Positions 39,974 to 47,200 of a stretch of 64,000 nucleotides of DNA are shown here, piece by piece. The notes under the pieces are model-generated. The model saw nothing but the letters and a program-made list of their open reading frames with translations, had not been told where the DNA came from and did not search any database. Position numbers and translations under genes: made by a program. The stretch's first letter is position 1; each line of letters opens with the position of its first letter. The stretch comes from a virus: IMG/VR virus record IMGVR_UViG_3300030099_004448, positions 62,001-126,000 of that record; one strand, given 5' to 3'.

Positions 39974-42001
39974 ATGAAAAGTTGGAATAGTTTTTCTAAA
40001 GAGCTTACCGAGAAAAAAGCTAAGAGAGATTACGACGGTGACGGCACCATCGAAACTGGTTCTAAAGAACATGCGGGGGTAGTTCATAACGCTATCCAAC
40101 GCGCTAAGGGTAAAAAGGCCGACGGTCAAGATACTCGTAAAGAAGAAGTAGAAGGGTTAGAAGAAACCAAACTGGCAGATAAAGCATACTCTAGAGCAAG
40201 AGATGAAGGTGCTCAGAGACGCCGCACCAAAGAATATAAGGATGGTGGTAACAGAAGCACTACTCGTAAAGAGAAGGGACTGTATAGACTTGCCACTGCA
40301 CAACGCAGACAAGATGCTGACCTAGGAAGACAGAAAGAAGTTGATAGGTCTTCTGGAATGGAAGGTCACATGAAGAAATCAGTTGCTAAAAAGGGTAAGT
40401 ATGATTATGGTGCAGTCTTAGATAAGAAAGATCCTAAGAAAAATCCTAAGCACACTGCTAATAAAAGTACTAAAAAGGAAGAAGTAGAACAGTATGTTGA
40501 CTTCCTTATCAACGAAGGATATGATTGTTCTCAACTTACATGGGAAGATGTAACTGCAGAGTATGAGTGTTTAGATGAAGGTCTACGTGATGCAGTAAAG
40601 AACCTTTTGGGTAAGGGGAAGAAAAAAGAAGAGAAAAAACCTGAAAGCAGAGGTGAACAACTTCGTAAGAAATATAATGTTGGACCAGATAAGTCTGATA
40701 CTTCTGCTAAGATGCAAATTCTTAAGAAGACTCGTGCTAAGAAAGAAAGAGACCAAAAAGAGTTTGGTGGTTCAAGATACTCCAAGTCTGTTGCTAAGAA
40801 GTCTGCTGATGCACATGATCGTTATCTGAAAGGTGGTTATAGTAAGTATGGCGCTGATGATGCAAGAGGTAAGGGAAATAAAGCTCGTAAGCGCGCTGAA
40901 GCACTTAAGAAAGAAGAACTGGAACTCCAAGAACTTGACATCAAGGGTGCAGTGACTGGTGCTCTCGATAGAGGTTCCAAGTTCATGAAGAAAAATCCAG
41001 TTGGTAGAGCAATAGGTAATGTACTGAAACCAGTCGGATCTGGTCGTGGAACAACGCGCCCCGCTCCTGGTGCAAGACCTGGAACTCCAGGCGGTGGTGC
41101 AACAACTCGCCCAATGATGAATTCCCATGAACCAGAAGGTGATAACCTTCAGGAGAAACCAGGTGATGGATATCTTGGTCCAACACCAATTCCAAATCCT
41201 ATTAGGATGGCAAAAGATGCGGTTGATGCAACTAATCGCAACAGCCAGAAAAAGGTTGATATGGTAAACAAAACTTTGGGACGTGGTTCTGCTTCAATGC
41301 CAAAAGTTAATTACTTCAACAAAGGTCCTAGTGCTGCGTCAAAACGGTATCTTGGTTTATCTTATGAACCAGAAGGTGGACTAGTAGAAGGTATTCGTGA
41401 CGAAGATGCAGAAAAGGGAACCGAAGAAAGAAAGAAACGCCTTGAGAAAAAGCGTGGACACAAAGTAGATGATCATCCTGAGTATGCAAAAGAGTCCGCA
41501 ACTCCTGGACAACCTGCAGAAAAACTGAAGACTGGACGTAAGATGTTCACCATCCCTGATGAGGAAAGATCTGCAGCTGCTGCACGTCTTAAAGAGAAGG
41601 CTAGAAAGAAGCGTGAAGAAAAAATGAAGGAAGAAGTGAAAGTTGAAACTCCAGTAGTTGAAGAAGCCGAATCTAAGGCACAACAAAGACTGATGGGTCT
41701 TGCACTCTCCGTTAAGAGAGGTGACACTCCAATGTCTTCCGTAACTCCACAAGTTGCGAAAATGGCTAGAGAGATGAAGGAAAAGGATCTCAAGGATTTT
41801 GCAGGAACCAAACATGATGGTCTTCCTGAAAAAGTCAAGAAGGAAGAACCAGAAGTTTCCTCACCTTTGGTTGAGTCTCTAGTTGAAAGTGCTGTACAAA
41901 GAATGACAGCAAAAGCAAGAAGAGAAACTGCCGCAGATAAAAGACTTAATCGTCAAGCTTCATCTGCACAGCAGAGAGCGGAGTTAAACGCAAAAAAGTA
42001 A
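39974..42001 (+). CDS. Putative internal head protein, frame-0 product
   Basis: A 675-residue, highly charged, low-complexity protein. MKSWNSFSKELTE/K at the start looks like a second capsid targeting sequence. About eleven (L/I)xE tripeptides, the gp21 protease preference, are spread along the chain (E13, E64, E181, E202, E320, E394, E472, E541, E619, E634, E638). A DGDGTIE calcium-loop-like segment is at 21-27. These features fit a packaged protein cut into basic fragments, like T4 internal peptides. The stop is directly preceded by A AAA AAG and followed by a hairpin, so a fraction of ribosomes probably shift to -1 and continue to 43002. Confidence 0.7.
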   Translation: MKSWNSFSKELTEKKAKRDYDGDGTIETGSKEHAGVVHNAIQRAKGKKADGQDTRKEEVEGLEETKLADKAYSRARDEGAQRRRTKEYKDGGNRSTTRKEKGLYRLATAQRRQDADLGRQKEVDRSSGMEGHMKKSVAKKGKYDYGAVLDKKDPKKNPKHTANKSTKKEEVEQYVDFLINEGYDCSQLTWEDVTAEYECLDEGLRDAVKNLLGKGKKKEEKKPESRGEQLRKKYNVGPDKSDTSAKMQILKKTRAKKERDQKEFGGSRYSKSVAKKSADAHDRYLKGGYSKYGADDARGKGNKARKRAEALKKEELELQELDIKGAVTGALDRGSKFMKKNPVGRAIGNVLKPVGSGRGTTRPAPGARPGTPGGGATTRPMMNSHEPEGDNLQEKPGDGYLGPTPIPNPIRMAKDAVDATNRNSQKKVDMVNKTLGRGSASMPKVNYFNKGPSAASKRYLGLSYEPEGGLVEGIRDEDAEKGTEERKKRLEKKRGHKVDDHPEYAKESATPGQPAEKLKTGRKMFTIPDEERSAAAARLKEKARKKREEKMKEEVKVETPVVEEAESKAQQRLMGLALSVKRGDTPMSSVTPQVAKMAREMKEKDLKDFAGTKHDGLPEKVKKEEPEVSSPLVESLVESAVQRMTAKARRETAADKRLNRQASSAQQRAELNAKK

Positions 42002-42036
42002 AACCCTCTGAGAAACCTACTTCAGGTTCTCAGAGG
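41980..42036 (+). other. -1 programmed ribosomal frameshift site
   Basis: Elements seen in order: GGAG (41980-41983), 8 bases, slippery heptamer A AAA AAG (41992-41998) in the frame of the upstream gene, its TAA stop (41999-42001), then 6 bases after the heptamer a hairpin CCTCTGAGAA / TTCTCAGAGG (42005-42014 / 42027-42036) extended by CCT/AGG around an ACTTC loop, with one bulged A. This is the same layout as E. coli dnaX (Shine-Dalgarno-like element, A AAA AAG, spacer, stem-loop). The -1 frame is open to 43002. Confidence 0.9.
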
Positions 42037-43002
42037 AAATCTAGAGCTAGACCTCTTTCTGATGATGAAATAGAACAGAAGAAAAAACAGTCGGTTGGAT
42101 TCCAAGCGACCAAGTACCGTTCTGATGCTTTGGTGAAGAAGGCTAAAATTGAAACAAAAGGGAAAATCAAAGGTGAAAAAATAAAGTCCGAAAGACAAAA
42201 AGCTAGATTAGATGATGCTAGGGCTAACAGAGAACGTAAAAAAGAAGAATCAAGAGAAAAAGAAAAAAAGGCCAGAGAACAGTTTAAAGATCAGAAAAAA
42301 GTAAAGAAGGCTGCAGATAAAGCAGAAAAAGCTCAGTCTGCTGCAGATAAACAGAAAGAAAAATCCAAAGCCTACGCAAGTGGCATGTCAAGTGGAAGTC
42401 TCAAAACCGCCTCTTCTACTGGTTCGGGAACAGGTCTAAGTGATACCGCTAGTGCAATGGCGTCTAACTTGGGTACTGTTGCTGTCAGAGCTGCAAACGC
42501 AGGTGCTGCGGTTGGTTCTGCAATTAGAGCAAAACAAAAACAAAACAAAGCAGACAAACTTGCTAAGAAGGCTAAGAAGAGAGAAAAAAAGTTTGACAAG
42601 AAATATAATGAAGAAGTCTTCTATGATTGGAGAGAAGAGTTTCTGCATGAAGTAGAAAAGAGAGGTGACAAAAAAGAAAAAAAGGTCATCGATGTAATGA
42701 GAGGAAAGAACCAAATTGAGTTCAATCCTGTTACTGAAGCAAATGTTTCAGAAGACATGAGTGGTATGTCCCAGAAGTCTGGCGACAAACGTCCTACAGA
42801 TAAAGGTGCGGGTATGACCGCAAAGGGAGTCGCTAAATACAATCGCCGCACTGGTGGTAATTTAAAGACTGCTGTTACCACTCCACCTTCTAAGTTAGAC
42901 CCAGACTCAAAGGCTGCAAAACGTAGAAAGAGTTTCTGTGCTCGTTCTAAAGGTTGGACTGGTGAAAGAGGAAAGGCTGCACGTCGTCGTTGGAATTGCT
43001 GA
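41998..43002 (+). CDS. -1 frame extension of the internal head protein
   Basis: The 334-codon extension reached by -1 frameshifting; the fused product would have 1009 residues. The first in-frame start of any kind with reasonable length is GTG 42130 without a ribosome binding site, which would give 290 residues, so independent initiation is less likely. The extension is very basic (long Lys/Arg/Glu helices from 45 to 110), then an Ala/Gly/Ser-rich stretch, and a compact C-terminal motif SKAAKRRKSFCARSKGW followed by ARRRWNC, which I recognise as recurring at the end of large T4-like phage proteins. Probably nucleic-acid binding in the head. Confidence 0.75.
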   Translation, partial: VKPSEKPTSGSQRKSRARPLSDDEIEQKKKQSVGFQATKYRSDALVKKAKIETKGKIKGEKIKSERQKARLDDARANRERKKEESREKEKKAREQFKDQKKVKKAADKAEKAQSAADKQKEKSKAYASGMSSGSLKTASSTGSGTGLSDTASAMASNLGTVAVRAANAGAAVGSAIRAKQKQNKADKLAKKAKKREKKFDKKYNEEVFYDWREEFLHEVEKRGDKKEKKVIDVMRGKNQIEFNPVTEANVSEDMSGMSQKSGDKRPTDKGAGMTAKGVAKYNRRTGGNLKTAVTTPPSKLDPDSKAAKRRKSFCARSKGWTGERGKAARRRWNC

Positions 43003-43008
43003 TCGTTT

Positions 43009-44439
43009 ATGAAACAACTGAATGAATACGATGAGGTTCTAAAAAAACCTCATCCTCTCTTTGTCTATAAAAATTATATTAACGATATAAAATTTCCAAC
43101 CCGAGAAATCATTAAGGAAAACTCGGAACATAAAATATTTGCTAAACAGGCAACTATGGATCTTCCCGAAGGAGATGAGTTGTTTGTTTCTTTTTGTAGT
43201 CAAAAATATTTTGAGTCTGTTCTAAAAGAGTTTAAGTTATTTTCAAAAGTCAGACCAAAATTATTCAAAAAGGTAATTGATGGTGACTATGAATTTGGTA
43301 AGGATGTAAAAGTCAAAGCCGAATATTGTATTAATAATGCAAGAACTTACTTTGACAAAGAACCTAATATAAGAGAACCCGAAAATATATTTGATCTAAT
43401 TATTTTTGGTGACGACGCTGTTGACTTTGAAATCCATGAGTTGGATATGAAAGGTAATGATGTCAACTTACAAAAGATAGAGTGTGAAAAAAATACTGCT
43501 ATTTTATTTCCATTTGTTCCTTCATCTTGGCATCGACAGAGAATAAAAGAATTTGATGGAAAGAGTGTCAGGATAAGTTTTATTGTGGATGATTCGTTGC
43601 AAGAAATAAATCCAAAAATTTGTAGTCAAAGAGTTCAACAAAAAGCAAGCATCCTACCTAAAGATGAACAGGTCGGTGAAGATCTTGGTATAAAAAGAGA
43701 GGGAATATTCGATCCATGGGGAACTTACTTGTTTGATGATTATGTGAATTGGGATAATTATGTTGAACTAGAAAAAGACTTTCCTTCTTTTGAAAAAGTG
43801 ATGCAGATACATGCATCTGGTAAAGATGTTGATGGAAAGTATGATTCAGTATTCGCTTCTGCTTTTGATGAACGAGTTGTGTTGAGTCCTATCTGGCAAA
43901 AATTTGTGAAATATCATACGAGTAAATTTTATTTCCAAGATATATTTGAAAAATTTGATGGTATTTGGAAAACTTGGAGACCCGAACTGAGAGAAAAAAT
44001 TTATTCTAGAGATTATACTATAGGATATATGCACAGCAAGAAGGACACTGCAGAATCGGAAACTCCAGATATAATGTATGAACTTCTATTTACCCATGAC
44101 CTTGAATGTATGAATCAACATGGTCTTCATGTTCATGTTGATAGGGATGATAAGGTGTTTCAGTCAATGATTTATTTCCGACATCCCGAAGACAGATGTA
44201 ATGATGCAAATCTTCAATTACATCATTGTCATGAGTGGGGTAATTATTTTCCAGGAATTGTAGATAAAAAAGTTGATTATATTTCAAATAGATCTGTAAC
44301 ACTTCCATTTACACCAAAGTCATATCACTCCGTTTCTCCTGGTGATAGAACAGGAAATCCGTATACAAGAAAGATGGTTAACATTATGTTTAGAATTAGT
44401 CCAGATTTGCGTCAGTTAGATGGGGACTTTAGAAGATAA
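43009..44439 (+). CDS. Double DSBH 2OG-Fe(II) oxygenase-like protein
   Basis: A 476-residue protein with two beta-helix-like halves. The C-terminal half has H-x-D in LHVHVDRDDK near 379, MIYFRHPED, LPFTPKSYHSVSPGDR with the distal His near 447 and a following RKMVNIMFRIS, so it is probably catalytic. The N-terminal half (about 120-210) has FDLIIFGDDAVDFEIHELDM, AILFPFVPSSWHRQRI and VRISFIVDD, a related fold without a clear H-x-D. It lies 7 bases after the frameshifted gene and is probably co-transcribed with it. Confidence 0.65.
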   Translation: MKQLNEYDEVLKKPHPLFVYKNYINDIKFPTREIIKENSEHKIFAKQATMDLPEGDELFVSFCSQKYFESVLKEFKLFSKVRPKLFKKVIDGDYEFGKDVKVKAEYCINNARTYFDKEPNIREPENIFDLIIFGDDAVDFEIHELDMKGNDVNLQKIECEKNTAILFPFVPSSWHRQRIKEFDGKSVRISFIVDDSLQEINPKICSQRVQQKASILPKDEQVGEDLGIKREGIFDPWGTYLFDDYVNWDNYVELEKDFPSFEKVMQIHASGKDVDGKYDSVFASAFDERVVLSPIWQKFVKYHTSKFYFQDIFEKFDGIWKTWRPELREKIYSRDYTIGYMHSKKDTAESETPDIMYELLFTHDLECMNQHGLHVHVDRDDKVFQSMIYFRHPEDRCNDANLQLHHCHEWGNYFPGIVDKKVDYISNRSVTLPFTPKSYHSVSPGDRTGNPYTRKMVNIMFRISPDLRQLDGDFRR

Positions 44440-44442
44440 ATA
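44435..44442 (+). promoter_or_regulatory. Candidate late promoter
   Basis: GATAAATA overlapping the stop of the oxygenase gene, 25 bases before ATG 44468. Confidence 0.55.
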
Positions 44443-44467
44443 GATCGCTGACTATGAGGCACATAAG

Positions 44468-44662
44468 ATGCTTGCATTTCTACTTCCTATCGCAACAAAA
44501 ATCATCACTGATGCGGTATCGAAAATTCCTGATAACGAGGAACTAGGAGAACAGCTAATTAAAGTTTGTATTTTGATTCTTGAAAAAGCTGTCAAGTTAA
44601 CCAAGACCGATATGGATGACAAACTACTGGCAAAGGTTGCAAAGGCAATCGAAGCCCGTTGA
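44468..44662 (+). CDS. Small helical protein, 64 residues
   Basis: MLAFLLPIATKIITDAVSKI at the start is amphipathic or weakly membrane-seeking, followed by acidic and then basic helices (ILEKAVKLTKTDMDDKLLAKVAKAIEAR). Similar short proteins occur in marine phages; no function known to me. It has its own late-type motif. Confidence 0.6.
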   Translation: MLAFLLPIATKIITDAVSKIPDNEELGEQLIKVCILILEKAVKLTKTDMDDKLLAKVAKAIEAR

Positions 44663-44671
44663 GTTATAAAT
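44663..44671 (+). promoter_or_regulatory. Candidate late promoter
   Basis: TTATAAATA 36 bases before ATG 44708, an almost exact T4-type late -10 element. Confidence 0.7.
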
Positions 44672-44707
44672 ATTCTTATACATAACGAGAAACTAGAGGG
44701 AATCAAC

Positions 44708-45199
44708 ATGTCTCTATGGGGTAACAAAGATACTGTCTACTCGACAGGTAATGTCACTACAATTACAGCTGGTGGTGTAATCACTGGTTCTGGTACAACC
44801 TTCTCCGCTTCTGGATTGGTTGAGGCTGGAATGATGATTACTCTCGGATCTAAGGGTGGCGGCGTCATTAAGTCAGTTGATTCCGATACTCAACTGACCC
44901 TTCACAGTGCTGCTGGTTTAACCGCAGGTTCTGGACTTACTCAGGCTTTCAACATTAGTGAAGCTCCTAAGTCTACTGCACTGGACAGCAACCATAATGT
45001 TAACGAAGTTTATGGTTCAAACGCTGCTGAGGTTGGTGCAGCCGCAGGTACAATTTACGAACACTCTCACGCGGGTTGGGTTGGTATTACCACCTATACC
45101 GATACACACGGAAACACCAGAACTAAGACTGAAGTCCTAGTTGCGATGAGTTCTATTGCTGGTGATGCAGCAGACGATTCTATCCTAGCAGATAGCTGA
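44708..45199 (+). CDS. Virion structural protein, MSLWGNKD type
   Basis: A 163-residue Gly/Thr/Ser-rich protein. MSLWGNKDTVYSTGNVTTIT, then GTTFSASGLVEAGMMI and a C-terminal HSHAGWVGITTYTDTHGNTR TK with AELLVA-like strand EVLVAMSS are typical of a family of structural proteins in T4-like marine phages. The beta-sandwich-like composition suggests a surface or decoration role, which is inferred. The late promoter just upstream and high-expression codons agree with a structural protein. Confidence 0.7.
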   Translation: MSLWGNKDTVYSTGNVTTITAGGVITGSGTTFSASGLVEAGMMITLGSKGGGVIKSVDSDTQLTLHSAAGLTAGSGLTQAFNISEAPKSTALDSNHNVNEVYGSNAAEVGAAAGTIYEHSHAGWVGITTYTDTHGNTRTKTEVLVAMSSIAGDAADDSILADS

Positions 45200-45217
45200 T
45201 AAATGATTTGATTTAAT

Positions 45218-45589
45218 ATGCGATTTGATGAGTTGAACGAAGACAATTATGTAATGTTTGCCATTAAACATTATGAAAACCCTCATGCTGTCACACAAGA
45301 TGACTTCTATGAGGACTTGAAACGGTTTAAGTGGATAAAGAGATTACTCAAGAGGTATCAGACAACTGGTATCTTGAAGTCTCACCTTCTCATCAACCAT
45401 TTTATTATTTTGTATAATGTATTCGGGGAGGCTGCAACTCCACTTTTGTTCTTTAAAATTGATAGGGAGTTGTGGCCAGTTGTTAAGACGTTTGTTGTAT
45501 ATCTTGGTAGATTACCAGAATATCCAAAATCTGCATTACATGATATTCCTTTAGATGATAACTGTTTACAAGACTTAGATAAAATATGA
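45218..45589 (+). CDS. Conserved T4-like phage protein, 123 residues
   Basis: MRFDELNEDNYVMFAIKHYE, NPHAVTQDDFYEDLKRFKWI, LLKRYQTTGILKSHLLINH and LLFFKIDRELW form a highly conserved family in marine T4-like phages. I recognise the family but know no function. A GATAAATG at 45198 may be a weak late promoter. Coupled to the next gene by ATGA overlap. Confidence 0.8.
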   Translation: MRFDELNEDNYVMFAIKHYENPHAVTQDDFYEDLKRFKWIKRLLKRYQTTGILKSHLLINHFIILYNVFGEAATPLLFFKIDRELWPVVKTFVVYLGRLPEYPKSALHDIPLDDNCLQDLDKI

Positions 45590-45777
45590 ACGATCGTATT
45601 CTTGATAAGTATATCGATATAGTCAGGAACCTCCAAGAGGAGGCTCCTGTAAATAGTGTTGGTGGTGGAAATATTGCGGGAACTAGGGAAGCGGGAGACG
45701 ATCCCCCAGTAAAAAGAAAGAAAAAGTATATCTATCAGAAAGGTTTGCGTAAATGGTGGACATCTCTAACTAAGTAA
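45586..45777 (+). CDS. Small basic protein, 63 residues
   Basis: Helical N-terminus MNDRILDKYIDIVRNLQEEAP, a Gly-rich centre (VGGGNIAGTREAGDDPP) and a basic end KRKKKYIYQKGLRKWW. The layout recurs next to the preceding family in other T4-like cyanophages. An LQE/E tripeptide (17-19) would fit gp21 cutting. Function unknown. Confidence 0.65.
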   Translation: MNDRILDKYIDIVRNLQEEAPVNSVGGGNIAGTREAGDDPPVKRKKKYIYQKGLRKWWTSLTK

Positions 45778-45779
45778 AA

Positions 45780-46208
45780 ATGGCATTCGGTCTTGGTAAA
45801 TTAGCAGTTTTAGAATCAAAACTTGATATTTATGAAGATCTCTCTAAAGAGATGCTTGACAAATTAGAACGTGCAGTAGGAACTATTTCTGAGAATAGCA
45901 ATAAGATTGCTATTATCTTAGAACGTCATGAAACACGTCTAGACGAGGGAGACAAATCTAATCAACTCATCATCAGAATGATTGAGGAGATGAAAGAAAA
46001 ACAGACTAAAGACAATGAAGTCTTGCACGAAAGAATTTCTACTGTACAAAAGAAGGTAGACTCTAACGCCAAGTTTGTAGTGGGTGCTGGTGCTGTTCTA
46101 GCGACTGTTGTGACAGTCCTACAAGTTCTACCACCTGTCCTAAAAGTATTGACACCACAACTGTCCACCAGTATGATAGGAGGAACGCACGTAGAACGCC
46201 TCGGATGA
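45780..46208 (+). CDS. Coiled-coil protein with C-terminal membrane segment
   Basis: A 142-residue protein: a long coiled coil from about 8 to 95 (SKLDIYEDLSKEMLDKLERA ... ERISTVQKKVDS), then a hydrophobic segment 97-121 (FVVGAGAVLATVVTVLQVLPPVL). Tail-anchored coiled coils of this form are conserved in marine phages; a lysis or virion role has been considered but is unproven. Overlaps the primase gene by 4 bases. Confidence 0.6.
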   Translation: MAFGLGKLAVLESKLDIYEDLSKEMLDKLERAVGTISENSNKIAIILERHETRLDEGDKSNQLIIRMIEEMKEKQTKDNEVLHERISTVQKKVDSNAKFVVGAGAVLATVVTVLQVLPPVLKVLTPQLSTSMIGGTHVERLG

Positions 46209-47200
46209 GTTTCATCGACAGCCGATACATCGGTCTGATTTCTGTAAAACTTCAAAAGTTCAGTCGGAAGAAAGAAGGTCTCTATACCTTCCGATGCCCT
46301 TATTGTGGTGATTCCCAGAAACATAAGAACAAGACTCGCGGGTATATTTACAAGTATAAGAACGATCATAATTTCAAGTGTCACAACTGTGGCGTCTCTA
46401 GATCCCTTACAAACTTCCTAAAGGACCACGACCCTGCTCTGCATGATCAGTACGTCTTTGAGAGGTATAAGGAGGGTGCCACGGGTAAAGGATCGAATAC
46501 TCCCACCCCTAAAAAACTGAGTATTCCTAAACCAGTTTTTAAGAAAAGGGACTTTGATCTTAAAAAAATCTCAGAACTAAATAAATCACATCCCGCAAGA
46601 GAATTTCTAGAAAATCGGAAGATTCCGCAACAATACCTCAGTGAACTTTACTTCACTGATAGGTTCAAAGAATGGACCAATACGCAGAAGAAAACTTTTG
46701 ATTCTCTAGAAAGAGACGAACCAAGAATTATTATTCCTTTAAAAAACAAGAATGGTATCTTCGGGTTTCAGGGTAGGTCCATTAGTCCTAAATCGAAACT
46801 TAGATATATCACTGTAATGTTGGATGATGATCATCCGAAACTTTTTGGACTTGATAGAATTGATGAAAAACAAACAATCTACATCACAGAAGGACCATTC
46901 GACAGTTATTTCCTTACCAACGCTATTGCTATGTGTGGTAGCGATGTTGACGACCGCATTATATCTAATCGAGATCGGGTCTACGTTTTCGACAACGAAC
47001 CAAGAAACCGAGAGATCGTTGCTAAGATTGCGTCAACAATTGAAAGAGGACACAAGGTAGTCATTTGGCCAGATAAAGTTGATCAGAAGGACATCAATGA
47101 CATGTTCTTGACTGGACTTAATGTTCAGGACATGGTACAATCTAATGTCTATAGTGGTTTACACGCAAAAACAAAACTTATTAGTTGGAAGAAAACATGA
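46205..47200 (+). CDS. gp61: DNA primase gp61
   Basis: A 331-residue primase (T4: 342). Zinc ribbon CPYC (31-34) with CHNC near 59, and a TOPRIM core with IYITEGPFDSYFLTNAIAMC near 226-245 and VYVFDNEPRN near 260. It makes RNA primers with gp41. Coupled to nrdA by ATGA overlap. Confidence 0.97.
   Translation: MSFIDSRYIGLISVKLQKFSRKKEGLYTFRCPYCGDSQKHKNKTRGYIYKYKNDHNFKCHNCGVSRSLTNFLKDHDPALHDQYVFERYKEGATGKGSNTPTPKKLSIPKPVFKKRDFDLKKISELNKSHPAREFLENRKIPQQYLSELYFTDRFKEWTNTQKKTFDSLERDEPRIIIPLKNKNGIFGFQGRSISPKSKLRYITVMLDDDHPKLFGLDRIDEKQTIYITEGPFDSYFLTNAIAMCGSDVDDRIISNRDRVYVFDNEPRNREIVAKIASTIERGHKVVIWPDKVDQKDINDMFLTGLNVQDMVQSNVYSGLHAKTKLISWKKT

Noticed and set aside
41999-42129. Frameshift mutation or pseudogene between the two late frames
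   Set aside because: A random mutation would not supply the A AAA AAG heptamer, spaced hairpin and GGAG together, and both frames are intact.
42130-43002. An independent gene starting at GTG 42130
   Set aside because: No ribosome binding site, the frame is open well upstream to the slippery site, and the frameshift signal explains it better. Kept only as an alternative.
46159-46168. Third copy of AACTGTCCAC
   Set aside because: It lies inside a coding region with no TATAAT at the matching distance, so it is probably chance.
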